Source: Mycobacterium shinjukuense (GTDB taxonomy: Bacteria > Actinomycetota > Actinomycetes > Mycobacteriales > Mycobacteriaceae). From it: a DNA stretch of 64,000 nucleotides. Numbering within the stretch: the first letter of the stretch is position 1; the number at the start of each line of letters is the position of its first letter. The stretch is from assembly GCF_010730055.1 (NCBI RefSeq), contig NZ_AP022575.1:2728001-2792000 (forward strand), written 5' to 3'. The notes below the pieces were generated by a model. The model made no database searches and was not told where the DNA came from. It worked only from the letters and a program-made list of their open reading frames with translations. Below are positions 1 through 8,770 of the stretch, piece by piece. The position numbers were made by a program, and so were the translations under genes.

Positions 1-96
1 TGGTAAAGGCAAGACGGGCCCGGCGCCGGCAGCGCTGTGGTTAATCTGGCGTCGGTCGACGCCCAAGCAGACCAGGCACCAGGGAAGGGCACGCCG

Positions 97-1275
97 ATGC
101 CGAACACCCCCGCCAAACCCCTCGACGGGTTCCGGGTACTCGATTTCACCCAGAACGTGGCCGGACCGCTGGCCGGACAGGTGCTGGCCGACCTGGGTGC
201 CGAGGTGATCAAGGTCGAGGCGCCCGACGGTGACGCGGCCCGGCAGATCACCGCGGTGCTTCCCGGACGCCCGCCGCTGGCCAGCTATTTTCTGCCCAAT
301 AACCGGGGCAAGAAGTCGGTGTCGGTGGACCTGACCACCGAGCGTGCCAAGCAGCAGATTCTGCGCCTGGCCGATACCGCCGACGTCGTCTTGGAGGCGT
401 TTCGCCCCGGAACCATGGAACGACTGGGCCTGGGACCCGAGGACCTGCGGTCGCGCAACCCCAAGCTGATCTATGCGCGGCTGACGGCCTACGGCGCAAA
501 CGGCCCGCACGGCAGCCGGCCGGGGATCGACCTCATGGTGGCCGCCGAGGCCGGAATGACCACCGGGATGGCGACCCCGGACGGCAAGCCGCAGATCATC
601 CCGTTCCAACTGGTCGACAACGCCAGCGGTCACGTGCTGGCCCAGGCGGTGCTGGCCGCGTTGCTGCACCGCGAACGCCATGGAGTGGCCGACGTCGTCC
701 GGGTTGCCATGTACGACGTCGCGGTGGGGCTGCAGGCCAACCAGCTGACCATGCACCTCAACCGGACCACCGACCGGCCGCAACCCGATCCGGCGGCCAA
801 GACCAAGCGGCGCAAGGGAGTTGGCTTCGCGACCCAGCCGTCCGACGCGTTCCGCGCCGCCGACGGCTACGTCGTCATCAGCGCGTACGTGCCCAAGCAT
901 TGGGCGAAGCTGTGCCAGCTCCTCGGCCGGCCCGATCTGCTGGACGACGCCCGGTTCGCCGATCAGCGTCTGCGCTCGATCAACTACCCCGAGTTGACCG
1001 CCGAACTGGAATCGGCACTGGCCGGCAAGGCCGCCGCCGAATGGGTTGACCTGCTGCAAACCAACGGCCTAATGGCCTGCCTTGCCCACACCTGGAAACA
1101 GGTCGTCGACACCCCGCTGTTCGCCGAGAACGAACTCGCCCTCACCGTCGGCGGCGGCCCCGACGCGGTCACGGTGATTCGCACACCGGCGCGCTACTCG
1201 ACGTTCCACGCCGCGGTCACCGATCCGCCGCCGGCAATCGGCCAGCATAACGGCGTGTTTCTGGCCGAGCTTTAG
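97..1275 (+). CDS. Family III CoA-transferase (CaiB/BaiF, formyl-CoA transferase-like)
   Basis: Predicted to move coenzyme A between carboxylic acids; the substrate is unknown. The protein opens with the family signature (LDGFRVLDFTQNVAGPLAGQ, then LADLGAEVIKVEAP) and has NNRGKKS near residue 67 and a C-terminal dimer-knot type fold. It matches the M. tuberculosis Rv3272 type along its length. The frame is open from a GTG at 37, but ATG 97 has an AGGGAAGG ribosome site about 8 bases upstream and gives 392 aa, close to the usual 394, so I prefer it. The next gene starts 279 bases downstream on the same strand. Confidence 0.88.
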   Translation: MPNTPAKPLDGFRVLDFTQNVAGPLAGQVLADLGAEVIKVEAPDGDAARQITAVLPGRPPLASYFLPNNRGKKSVSVDLTTERAKQQILRLADTADVVLEAFRPGTMERLGLGPEDLRSRNPKLIYARLTAYGANGPHGSRPGIDLMVAAEAGMTTGMATPDGKPQIIPFQLVDNASGHVLAQAVLAALLHRERHGVADVVRVAMYDVAVGLQANQLTMHLNRTTDRPQPDPAAKTKRRKGVGFATQPSDAFRAADGYVVISAYVPKHWAKLCQLLGRPDLLDDARFADQRLRSINYPELTAELESALAGKAAAEWVDLLQTNGLMACLAHTWKQVVDTPLFAENELALTVGGGPDAVTVIRTPARYSTFHAAVTDPPPAIGQHNGVFLAEL

Positions 1276-1310
1276 CGTTGGTCAGCCGTCGGACGGGGCA
1301 CCGCCATTCT

Positions 1311-1339
1311 TTGAGTTGGCAATGAGTTGGCTCTAGGTT
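1311..1339 (+). promoter_or_regulatory. Candidate promoter for the SulP/carbonic anhydrase gene
   Basis: TTGAGT at 1311-1316 and TAGGTT at 1334-1339 are separated by 17 bases. Transcription would start near 1346 and leave a leader of about 210 nt before the TTG start at 1555. GAGTTGGC occurs twice in the core. No other feature is seen in the 279-base gap. Confidence 0.35.
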
Positions 1340-1554
1340 TCGCCGACTCAACCGGGCCGGCGTGAAGGATTGCGTCTGACCGCTTTCCGCGGGCCGACGA
1401 TGTTTGCCGTGCGCAGATGTCAGCTATCTCGCATCCGAGACACCCGGTGGACGCCGGATGGACACGCCACGTTCATGCCGGTCATGAAGGGTCGTCGGCT
1501 GGCGGTCGCCCGATCCCCGCGAACCCCATTTGACCGACTTCGAGGAGTAGGAAA

Positions 1555-3855
1555 TTGAGCACAGCTGTCCAGAACTCCGCCGACGCACCCGAAGCTCGAT
1601 CTCGGTCGATCTTGGCCAATCTGCGCCACGACCTGCCCGCATCGCTGGTCGTCTTCCTGGTTGCGCTGCCGCTGTCGCTAGGAATCGCGATCGCTTCCGG
1701 CGCCCCGCTGGCCGCCGGTTTGATCGCCGCGGTGGTGGGTGGCATCGTCGCCGGGGCGCTCGGCGGGTCGGCGGTGCAGGTCAGCGGCCCGGCCGCGGGC
1801 CTGACCGTGGTGGTCGCCGAGCTGATCGACAAGCTCGGCTGGCCGATGTTGTGCGTCATGACCGTCGCCGCGGGTGCCCTGCAGATCGCGTTCGGCCTGA
1901 GCCGGATGGCGCGCGCCGCGCTGGCCATCGCTCCGGTCGTGGTGCACGCCATGCTGGCGGGCATCGGTATCACCATCGCGCTGCAGCAGGTTCACGTCCT
2001 GATGGGTGGTTCGTCGTACAGCTCGGCGTGGCAGAACATCGCGGCGCTGCCCAACGGCATCCTCCACCACGAGCTGCATGAGGTGATCGTCGGCGGAACG
2101 GTCATCGCCATCTTGGTGCTGTGGTCACGGCTGCCCGCCACGGTGCGAATCATTCCCGGCCCGCTGGTGGCCATCGTGGCAGCGACCGCGCTGGCGACCG
2201 CGGTGGGGCTGGATACCCAACGAATCGACCTCTCCGGCAACTTCTTTCAGGCGATCGGCCTGCCCAAGTTGCCCGAATCGGCCCCGGGAGGGCAGCCGTG
2301 GGCTCACCAGCTCAGCGCCATCGTGCTCGGCGTGTTCACCATCGCCCTGATCGCTAGCGTCGAGTCGCTGCTGTGCGCGGTCGGCGTCGACAAGCTGCAC
2401 CGCGGCCCGCGCACCAACTTCAACCGGGAAATGATCGGGCAGGGCAGCGCCAACGTGGTGTCCGGACTGCTCGGCGGGCTGCCGATCACCGGTGTCATCG
2501 TGCGCAGCTCGGCCAATGTGGCCGCGGGCGCGCGCACCCGGATGTCGGCGATCCTGCACGGGGTGTGGATTCTGCTGTTTGCGTCGCTGTTCACCAACCT
2601 GGTGGAACTTATTCCCAAGGCCGCACTGGCCGGGCTGCTCATCGTGATCGGCGCCCAGCTGGTCAAGCTGGCGCACATCAAACTGGCTTGGCGCACCGGC
2701 AATTTCGTGGTCTACGCGATCACCATCGGGTGCGTGGTATTCCTCAACCTGCTGGAGGGAGTGGCCATCGGGCTTGCGGTCGCGATCGTCTTCCTGCTGG
2801 TGCGGGTGATCCGCGCCCCGGTCGAGGTCAGACCGGTGGGCGGCGAGCAGTCCAAGCAGTGGCGGGTCGACATCGACGGCACGTTGAGCTTCCTGCTGCT
2901 GCCCCGGCTGACCCATGTGCTGTCGACCCTGCCCGAGGGGTCCGAGGTGACGCTGAACCTGAACGCGGACTACATCGATGATTCCGTGTCCGAGGCCATC
3001 ACCGACTGGCAACGAGCCCACGAGGCCAGGGGCGGGGTGGTGGCGATCGTGGAAACGTCGCCCGCCAAGCTGCACCACGCGCACGCGGGTCCACCCAAGC
3101 GTCACTTCGCTTCCGATCCGATCGGGCTGGTTCCGTGGCGGTCGGCGCGCGGCAATCATCGCGGCGAGGGCAACGGGTCGATCCTGGACCGCATCGACGC
3201 CTACCACCGCAACGGTGCCGCCGCGTTGCACCCGCATATCGCCGGGCTGACCGATTCGCAGAACCCGGACGAGCTGTTCCTCACCTGCGCCGACTCACGG
3301 ATCTTGCCCAACGTCATCACCGCCAGCGGCCCGGGCGACCTGTACACCGTCCGCAACTTCGGCAACCTGGTACCGCTGGATCCGGCCGACCGATCGGTGG
3401 ACGCCGCACTCGACTTCGCCGTCAACCGGCTGGGCGTCAGTTCGGTTGTCGTGTGCGGACATTCGTCGTGCGGCGCGATGGCGTCGCTGCTGCAGGACAC
3501 CGCGGAGCAGGCGACGACGCCCATGGGGTATTGGCTGCAGAACGCCCGCGACAGCCTGGCCGCACACCGGCAACACCACCCGGCCCGCCGAAGCGCCGAG
3601 GCCAGCGGCTACCCCGAAGTCGACCAGCTGAGCATCGTCAACGTCGCCATCCAGGTGGACAGGCTGACCCGCCACCCGATCCTGGCGCCCGCGGTCGCGT
3701 CCGGCGATCTGCAGGTCGTCGGGATATTCTTCGACATCTCGACCGCCCGGGTGTATGAGGTGGCCCAGGAGGGCATCGTGTGCCCCGACGAGCCGACCGG
3801 CACCCCGTCGAGCACGGATCAGCGCAGCAGCGCCCGCGACATCACGACGCGCTGA
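1555..3855 (+). CDS. SulP-family anion transporter fused to beta-carbonic anhydrase
   Basis: A 766-aa fusion, as in M. tuberculosis Rv3273. Residues about 20-430 form a SulP/SLC26 multi-spanning permease (LVVFLVALPLSLGIA at the start of the first helices), followed by a STAS-like segment to about 500. From about 545 there is a beta-carbonic anhydrase. Its zinc ligands are visible as Cys578 with Asp580 in CADSR, His636 and Cys639 in CGHSSCG. It likely imports bicarbonate or sulfate at the membrane and hydrates CO2 at the exit. The start is TTG with GAGGAG 8 bases upstream. The 3' end overlaps the convergent fadE25 by 37 bases. Confidence 0.9.
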   Translation: MSTAVQNSADAPEARSRSILANLRHDLPASLVVFLVALPLSLGIAIASGAPLAAGLIAAVVGGIVAGALGGSAVQVSGPAAGLTVVVAELIDKLGWPMLCVMTVAAGALQIAFGLSRMARAALAIAPVVVHAMLAGIGITIALQQVHVLMGGSSYSSAWQNIAALPNGILHHELHEVIVGGTVIAILVLWSRLPATVRIIPGPLVAIVAATALATAVGLDTQRIDLSGNFFQAIGLPKLPESAPGGQPWAHQLSAIVLGVFTIALIASVESLLCAVGVDKLHRGPRTNFNREMIGQGSANVVSGLLGGLPITGVIVRSSANVAAGARTRMSAILHGVWILLFASLFTNLVELIPKAALAGLLIVIGAQLVKLAHIKLAWRTGNFVVYAITIGCVVFLNLLEGVAIGLAVAIVFLLVRVIRAPVEVRPVGGEQSKQWRVDIDGTLSFLLLPRLTHVLSTLPEGSEVTLNLNADYIDDSVSEAITDWQRAHEARGGVVAIVETSPAKLHHAHAGPPKRHFASDPIGLVPWRSARGNHRGEGNGSILDRIDAYHRNGAAALHPHIAGLTDSQNPDELFLTCADSRILPNVITASGPGDLYTVRNFGNLVPLDPADRSVDAALDFAVNRLGVSSVVVCGHSSCGAMASLLQDTAEQATTPMGYWLQNARDSLAAHRQHHPARRSAEASGYPEVDQLSIVNVAIQVDRLTRHPILAPAVASGDLQVVGIFFDISTARVYEVAQEGIVCPDEPTGTPSSTDQRSSARDITTR

Positions 3856-4988
3856 ATCTGATTGGTGCCCTCGTAGATTTGGGTGATCTTGGCGTCGCGC
3901 ATAAACCGCTCGACGGGGAAATCGGTGGTGTAGCCGGCGCCGCCGAACAGTTGCACGGCGTCGGTGGTGACCTCCATCGCGATGTCGGAGGCGAAGCATT
4001 TCGACGCCGCCGAGATGAAACCCAGATCCGGTTCACCGCGTTCGGCGCGGGCGGCGGCGGTGTAGACCATCAGCCGCGCCGCCTCCACCTTCATCGCCAT
4101 GTCGGCCAGCATGAACTGGATGGCCTGGAAGGTGCTGATCGACTCGCCGAATTGCTTGCGGTCCCTGGTGTAGGCGAGGGCGGCGTCCAGCGCGCCCTGG
4201 GCGATGCCCACGGCCTGGGCGCCGATCGTGGGACGGGTGTGGTCCAACGTGGCCAGCGCGGTCTTGAAGCCGGTGCCGGGTTCCCCGATGATCCGATCGC
4301 CCGGGATGCGGCAGTTCTCGAAATACAGCTCGGTGGTCGGTGAGCCCTTGATCCCGAGCTTGCGTTCTTTCGGGCCGACGGTGAACCCGTCGTCGTCCTT
4401 GTGCACCATGAACGCCGAGATGCCGTTGGCGCCCTTGTCCGGATCGGTCACCGCCATCACCGTGTACCAGGTCGACTTGCCGCCGTTGGTGATCCAGCAT
4501 TTGGCGCCGTTGAGGATCCAGTGGTCCCCGTCGGCCTGGGCGCGGGTGCGCATCGACGCCGCGTCACTGCCGGCTTCGCGTTCACTCAATGCGTAGGACG
4601 CCATCGCCCCCTGGGTGGCCAGCGCCGGCAACACCTGCTTCTTCAGCTCCTCCGAACCCCGCAGGATCAGGCCCATGGTGCCCAGCTTGTTCACCGCCGG
4701 GATCAACGAAGCGGATGCGTCGACGCGCGCCACCTCCTCGATCACGATGCAGGCCGCCACCGAGTCCGCCCCCTGGCCGCCGTACTCCTCCGGAATGTGC
4801 ACGGCGTTGAATCCGGAGGAATTGAGCGCCACTAGTGCCTCTTCGGGGAACCGGGCGTGCTCGTCGACGTCGGCGGCATGCGGGGCGATCTCCTTCTCGG
4901 CCAATGCCCGAATCGCGGCCCGCAGCTCTTGGTGCTCCTCGGGCAGTTGGAACAGGTCGAACGAGGGATTCCCGGCCCACCCAGCCAT
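3819..4988 (-). CDS. fadE25: Acyl-CoA dehydrogenase FadE25
   Basis: FAD-dependent acyl-CoA dehydrogenase that oxidises acyl-CoA in beta-oxidation-type reactions. The protein carries the family motifs YALSEREAGSDAASM (FAD/substrate binding), the nucleotide-binding HTRPTIGAQAVGIAQG, DRKQFG, and the C-terminal QIYEGTNQIQRVVMSRAL with the catalytic glutamate in YEGTN. ATG 4988 gives 389 aa, the length recalled for M. tuberculosis FadE25. The GTG one codon earlier lies too near the AAGGAGG ribosome site. It is convergent with the SulP gene and transcribed in the same direction as purK-purE. Confidence 0.95.
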   Translation of the reverse strand: MAGWAGNPSFDLFQLPEEHQELRAAIRALAEKEIAPHAADVDEHARFPEEALVALNSSGFNAVHIPEEYGGQGADSVAACIVIEEVARVDASASLIPAVNKLGTMGLILRGSEELKKQVLPALATQGAMASYALSEREAGSDAASMRTRAQADGDHWILNGAKCWITNGGKSTWYTVMAVTDPDKGANGISAFMVHKDDDGFTVGPKERKLGIKGSPTTELYFENCRIPGDRIIGEPGTGFKTALATLDHTRPTIGAQAVGIAQGALDAALAYTRDRKQFGESISTFQAIQFMLADMAMKVEAARLMVYTAAARAERGEPDLGFISAASKCFASDIAMEVTTDAVQLFGGAGYTTDFPVERFMRDAKITQIYEGTNQIQRVVMSRALLR

Positions 4989-5001
4989 CACGACCTCCTT
5001 G

Positions 5002-5517
5002 CTAGTCGCGGGTTAACTTACCGGCATGTCGCTGCAGCTCGGCATCCTTGGCCGCGACGGCGCCGGCCAGCCGGCCCTGGAAAGCGACGATCTGCGCCCG
5101 CAGCGCCGCGTCGGACGATCCCAGCATGCGCACCGCCAGCAGGCCAGCGTTACGGGCACCGCCGATCGACACCGTGGCCACCGGAACGCCGGCCGGCATC
5201 TGCACGATCGACAACAGCGAATCCAGCCCGTCCAGCCGGCCCAACGGCACCGGCACGCCGATCACCGGCAGCGGTGTGGCGGCGGCGACCATCCCGGGCA
5301 GGTGCGCGGCCCCGCCCGCACCGGCGATGATCACCTCGATGCCGCGGTCGGCCGCACCACGGGCGTAGTCGAACATCACCGCGGGGGTGCGGTGCGCCGA
5401 CACCACCCGCACCTCGAACGGGATGTCGAACTCGGCCAGCGCCGCCGCCGCGTCGGCCATCACCGACCAGTCGCTGTCGCTGCCCATGATGACGCCGACC
5501 CGGGGTGGTTGGGTCAT
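5002..5517 (-). CDS. purE: N5-carboxyaminoimidazole ribonucleotide mutase PurE
   Basis: Converts N5-CAIR to CAIR in de novo purine synthesis. The 171-aa protein has the PurE signature VGVIMGSDSDW at the N terminus, VVSAHRTP, and the glycine-rich IAGAGGAAHLPGMVA. The start is set by a 4-base ATGA overlap with the purK stop, which implies translational coupling; a longer frame to 5547 is open but unnecessary. With purK it forms the CAIR-forming pair. Confidence 0.95.
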   Translation of the reverse strand: MTQPPRVGVIMGSDSDWSVMADAAAALAEFDIPFEVRVVSAHRTPAVMFDYARGAADRGIEVIIAGAGGAAHLPGMVAAATPLPVIGVPVPLGRLDGLDSLLSIVQMPAGVPVATVSIGGARNAGLLAVRMLGSSDAALRAQIVAFQGRLAGAVAAKDAELQRHAGKLTRD

Positions 5518-6779
5518 CTCCCCCGCTCCTCTCCCCCGTCCGTCCACTGCGCATGCGACAGCCAGTGCGCCGCCCGCTCGGCACGGTCACGCAGGTGCGG
5601 CAGGTCGGCGGGGTCGGCGCCGAGGAAGTTGATGTGGCCCAGCTTGCGGCCGGGCCGCTCGGCCTTGCCGTACAGGTGAACCCGCGCGTCCGGCATGCGC
5701 GCGAAAAGATGGTGCAACCGCTCGTCGACGCCCATCGACGGCGGCCGCGCCGCACCCAGCACGTTGGCCATCACCGTCACCGGTGCGACGGCGCCGGTGT
5801 CGCCGAGCGGGTAGTCCAGCACCGCGCGCAGATGCTGCTCGAATTGGCTGGTGCGCGACCCGTCCATGGTCCAGTGCCCGGAATTGTGCGGCCGCATCGC
5901 CAGCTCGTTGACCAGCAACGTGCCTGGGGGCCCCTCCCGCTTGCGGGGGAGAGCGGTCTCGAAGAGTTCCACGGCGAGCACACCGACGACGCCGAGTTGC
6001 GCTGCCAATCGCAGCGCCAGCTGCTGCGCGGCCGCGGCCAGCTCGTCGGGCAGCCCCGGCGCGGGCGCGATCACCTGCACGCAGATGCCGTCGCGTTGCA
6101 CCGTCTGCACCACCGGCCAGGCCGCACCCTGGCCGAACGGCGAGCGCGCCACCAGCGCCGACAGTTCCCGGCGCAGTTCCACCCGTTCCTCGATCAGCAC
6201 CGGCAACCCGTCAGCCAGGTACTCGCGTGCGATAGCACGGGCGTGCGCCACATCGTGTGCCATCGCAACGCCGCGGCCGTCGTAACCCCCACGCACCGAC
6301 TTGACCACCATCGGGGCGCCGACACGCTTAGCGAAGGCGTCGATTTCGTCAAGGTTGTCAAGGCCTTTGACAGCCGTGTGCCGGGGCACCGGGACATCCA
6401 GCGCCGCCAACCGCCGACGCATGACGAGCTTGTCCTGGGCGTGCCTCAGGGCCCGCGGCGGCGGCGCCACATTGACCCCTTCGGCGACCAGCTTCTCCAC
6501 CAGCTCGGTCGGCACGTGCTCGTGGTCGAAGGTCAGCACGTCGGCTCCGGCGGCAACGCGGCGCAGGTCGTCAAGGTCGGTGTGCGAACCGACCACCACG
6601 TCGGGGGTGACCTGCGCAGCCGGATCGTCGGCGGCGGCGGCCAACACGCGCAGCGTCTGCCCGAGCGCGATCGCGGCCTGATGGGTCATCCGAGCAAGTT
6701 GACCGCCGCCGACCATCGCTACCTGGGGGCACCTCCCGCTTGCGGGGGACGGGCTGCGTGAACTCGGCACGGCGATCAT
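5514..6779 (-). CDS. purK: N5-carboxyaminoimidazole ribonucleotide synthase PurK
   Basis: ATP-grasp enzyme that carboxylates AIR with bicarbonate and ATP, upstream of PurE. Family motifs include AMVGGGQLARMTHQAAIALG, FDHEHVP, VVKSVRGGYDGRGV and LLVNELAMRPHNSGHWTMDG. At 421 aa it is near the usual length. Two near-identical 28-bp palindromic repeats lie in frame. One is upstream of AMVGGGQ (encoding SPSPASGRCPQV). The other sits between ELFET and TLLVNE (encoding ALPRKREGPPG), where homologues I recall have a short turn. Both leave the reading frame open. No clear Shine-Dalgarno is seen at ATG 6779. Confidence 0.93.
   Translation of the reverse strand: MIAVPSSRSPSPASGRCPQVAMVGGGQLARMTHQAAIALGQTLRVLAAAADDPAAQVTPDVVVGSHTDLDDLRRVAAGADVLTFDHEHVPTELVEKLVAEGVNVAPPPRALRHAQDKLVMRRRLAALDVPVPRHTAVKGLDNLDEIDAFAKRVGAPMVVKSVRGGYDGRGVAMAHDVAHARAIAREYLADGLPVLIEERVELRRELSALVARSPFGQGAAWPVVQTVQRDGICVQVIAPAPGLPDELAAAAQQLALRLAAQLGVVGVLAVELFETALPRKREGPPGTLLVNELAMRPHNSGHWTMDGSRTSQFEQHLRAVLDYPLGDTGAVAPVTVMANVLGAARPPSMGVDERLHHLFARMPDARVHLYGKAERPGRKLGHINFLGADPADLPHLRDRAERAAHWLSHAQWTDGGEERGR
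5923..5950. repeat. Palindromic repeat, copy 1, inside purK
   Basis: A 28-bp element starting CCTGGGGGC and containing CCCGCTTGCGGG, which folds as a small hairpin. It differs from copy 2 (6722-6749) by one base. It encodes an in-frame extra loop in PurK just before TLLVNE. Confidence 0.85.
6722..6749. repeat. Palindromic repeat, copy 2, 5' end of purK
   Basis: Same 28-bp palindromic unit as 5923-5950 and in the same orientation, with A for C at one position. It lies in the first twenty codons of purK, ahead of the conserved nucleotide-binding start AMVGGGQ. Confidence 0.85.
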
Positions 6780-6840
6780 GGTGTCATGGCGTGTGAGCGG
6801 CGTGTTTACCGGCTATGGCAGCGAATCGTCAGATGCCATT

Positions 6841-6870
6841 TTGCGCCGATTTTGCCTCGATCCGTACACT
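6841..6870 (+). promoter_or_regulatory. Leaderless-type promoter of the GtrA-like gene
   Basis: TTGCGC at 6841-6846 and TACACT at 6865-6870 are 18 bases apart. The GTG start lies 8 bases after the -10 box, there is no Shine-Dalgarno, and an in-frame TGA at 6870 excludes an earlier start. Confidence 0.6.
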
Positions 6871-6878
6871 GACGTGTT

Positions 6879-7553
6879 GTGTCCTTTGCCGATGCCACGA
6901 TCACGCGCCTTCCCGGGGTGGTTCAGCCCTTTGCGCAGCGTCATCATGAACTCATCAAGTTCGCCATCGTCGGCGGCACCACATTCATCATCGACACGGC
7001 AATTTTCTACACACTCAAGCTCACCATTCTTGAGCCAAAGCCGGTGACCGCCAAGGTGATCGCCGGCATTGTTGCCGTCATCGCGTCCTACGTGCTGAAC
7101 CGGGAATGGAGTTTCCGGGACCGCGGCGGACGCGAACGCCATCACGAGGCGTTGCTGTTCTTCGCGTTCAGCGGGGTCGGGGTGTTGCTGAGCATGGCGC
7201 CGCTGTGGGTCTCCAGCTACGTTCTGCAGCTGCGGGTCCCCACGGTGTCGTTGACCGTGGAGAACATCGCAGACTTCATCTCGGCCTACCTCATCGGGAA
7301 CCTGCTGCAGATGGCGTTCCGCTTCTGGGCTTTCCGGCGCTGGGTGTTTCCCGACGAGTTCGCCCGCAACCCCGACAAGGCGCTGGAATCGGCCCTCACC
7401 GCCGGCGGTATCGCCGAGGTGTTCGAGGACACCCTCGAAGGCGGCAACGTCACTTTGCTGCGGGCCTGGCGCAGTCGCGCCGCGCGCGCGGAGTTGACGG
7501 CGGCGCGTCAGCTTGGTGATTCTTCCGAGCCCAGGGTGTCGAAAACTTCGTGA
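6879..7553 (+). CDS. GtrA-like family membrane protein
   Basis: A 224-aa integral membrane protein like M. tuberculosis Rv3277. Four hydrophobic segments (roughly residues 22-42, 48-68, 88-110 and 120-140) carry the GtrA pattern KFAIVGGTTFIIDTAIFY followed by ASYVLNREWSF and GNLLQMAFRFWAFRRWVFP. GtrA proteins are associated with moving polyprenyl-linked sugars across the membrane or with cell-wall glycan assembly; the exact substrate is unknown. The C-terminal ~70 residues are polar and probably cytoplasmic. It is divergent from purK and overlaps the convergent PH-domain gene by 46 bases. Confidence 0.85.
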   Translation: MSFADATITRLPGVVQPFAQRHHELIKFAIVGGTTFIIDTAIFYTLKLTILEPKPVTAKVIAGIVAVIASYVLNREWSFRDRGGRERHHEALLFFAFSGVGVLLSMAPLWVSSYVLQLRVPTVSLTVENIADFISAYLIGNLLQMAFRFWAFRRWVFPDEFARNPDKALESALTAGGIAEVFEDTLEGGNVTLLRAWRSRAARAELTAARQLGDSSEPRVSKTS

Positions 7554-8026
7554 TATAGCAGCGCGTGGACTTCCCGCAGGCGCGGAATGTCGGAGAATTC
7601 CAACGGATCTTGCGATGCCGACTCGATGATCAGCGTCCCGGTGCGAAACATCCGTTCCAGCAGCCGGTCCCGGAACTCCACGCTGTTGATCCGGGCCAGC
7701 GGGATGTCGATGCCGCTGCGCGTGAGCACGCCGTGCCGGAACATCACCCGCCGATTGGTGACCACGAAATGCGTTGTCAGCCAGCTCAGGAAGGGGCGCA
7801 GCGTAAGCCAACCGACGATCACCAGCCAGATCCCCCAAATCACGCCATGGATGATGTTCTTCGCCAGCTGCTGCCACGGCGTGGAGTTGACGAACCCGGA
7901 GCCCAACGCGGCCAGCCCGGTCACCAGGATCAGCGCCAGGACGGGCAAGATCAGACGTTTCCAGTGGGGGTGGCGATGCAGCACCACCCGCTCGCCGGCT
8001 GCCAGGGCATTGTCCGGATAGCTCAT
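7508..8026 (-). CDS. PH-domain (bPH2/YdbT-type) membrane protein
   Basis: A 172-aa protein of the Rv3278c type. Two transmembrane helices at about residues 26-46 and 62-82 are followed by a bacterial pleckstrin-homology domain (TTHFVVTNRRVMFRHGVLTR, then IPLARINSVEFRDRLLERMF). Function is unknown; such proteins are membrane-anchored. ATG 8026 sits 7 bases after a TAAGGT box and has no Shine-Dalgarno, so the message is probably leaderless. Confidence 0.85.
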   Translation of the reverse strand: MSYPDNALAAGERVVLHRHPHWKRLILPVLALILVTGLAALGSGFVNSTPWQQLAKNIIHGVIWGIWLVIVGWLTLRPFLSWLTTHFVVTNRRVMFRHGVLTRSGIDIPLARINSVEFRDRLLERMFRTGTLIIESASQDPLEFSDIPRLREVHALLYHEVFDTLGSEESPS

Positions 8027-8033
8027 GCTGGCG

Positions 8034-8039
8034 ACCTTA
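8034..8039 (-). promoter_or_regulatory. -10 box, leaderless start of PH-domain gene
   Basis: TAAGGT on the minus strand, 7 bases upstream of ATG 8026; no ribosome site lies between. Confidence 0.5.
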
Positions 8040-8080
8040 GCCTGAAGCCATGACGGCCGGTGAAGCCAACGGCGTGTGGC

Positions 8081-8491
8081 TCAGGCAGTGATGTCTTCAG
8101 CCATGCCGCAAACACGCGCGAGCTTGCGGTCGACGGTGAGCAGAGGAACGCGCAGCTGACTGGCCAGCTCGACATAGAGCGCATCGAGAAGCCGGACGTC
8201 GGCACGTCGTGCCCATGCGCCAAGGAGGAGGCCGTTGAGGCCATGCCGTTGCACGGGCAGTTGAGCAAGACGGTTAAGCCCGGCCTCAACGTCGGTGGCG
8301 TCGATCGTTCCCGCGCGGTGCAGCCGTCCCATGGCCGATAAGACCTCAGCGTCCAGATGCGCCGGCGCGTGCAGGCGGGTGTCGCGGAGGCGTTGCTGTA
8401 CTGCCTGTCCATGGGTGAAGTCACCTAGCAGTTCCACCAGGACGGACGCGTCAACCACAACCTCGTCGACCGAGGCTTGCCCGGCTCTCAC
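8081..8491 (-). CDS. vapC: VapC-type PIN-domain ribonuclease toxin
   Basis: A 136-aa PIN protein with the acidic residues in order: Asp in VVVDASVLVELL, Glu in LDAEVLSAM, Asp in LLDALYVEL and Asp in TVDRKLARV. These coordinate metal for RNA cleavage in VapC toxins. Its GTG start overlaps the stop of the upstream gene by 4 bases (GTGA), the usual vapBC arrangement. The pair lies between the PH-domain gene and birA, which I recall as adjacent in M. tuberculosis, so it looks like an accessory insertion. Confidence 0.9.
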   Translation of the reverse strand: MRAGQASVDEVVVDASVLVELLGDFTHGQAVQQRLRDTRLHAPAHLDAEVLSAMGRLHRAGTIDATDVEAGLNRLAQLPVQRHGLNGLLLGAWARRADVRLLDALYVELASQLRVPLLTVDRKLARVCGMAEDITA

Positions 8492-8718
8492 GATGGCTCG
8501 CCGAACTCGTCGCGAACCTCATCGAGCGCTTGTATCGCCGCTTCATGCGATCTTCTACCACGCAGCGGCGGAAGCGCGTCGAGCCAGGCGTTGGTCGCTC
8601 TGCGGTCGAGCTCCTCCGCAAGCGCTGCTTGCACCACTGCAGACACGTTGACGTCGGCGGAGCGCACCCGGTCCGCAAGTTCGTCTGGAACGTACACATT
8701 GAGTCTCGCGATACGCAC
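8488..8718 (-). CDS. vapB: VapB-type antitoxin
   Basis: A small ribbon-helix-helix antitoxin of about 76 aa. RIARLNVYVPDELADRVR forms the strand and first helix, followed by VNVSAVVQAALAEELDRR. The C-terminal tail should bind VapC. I chose GTG 8718 because the DNA-binding strand begins at once; GTG 8727 is an alternative, and the frame upstream reads as unrelated sequence. TATAGT lies directly against the start, so promoter position and exact start remain uncertain. Confidence 0.8.
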   Translation of the reverse strand: MRIARLNVYVPDELADRVRSADVNVSAVVQAALAEELDRRATNAWLDALPPLRGRRSHEAAIQALDEVRDEFGEPS

Positions 8719-8770
8719 ACTATACACACATTCATGCCGGGGGTGCGGCCGCGCCAGGCGCGCCCGCCGG

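Noticed and set aside
8719..8724. TATAGT as a leaderless promoter for vapB
   Set aside because: It abuts the chosen start with no gap; the transcript would begin inside the coding sequence.
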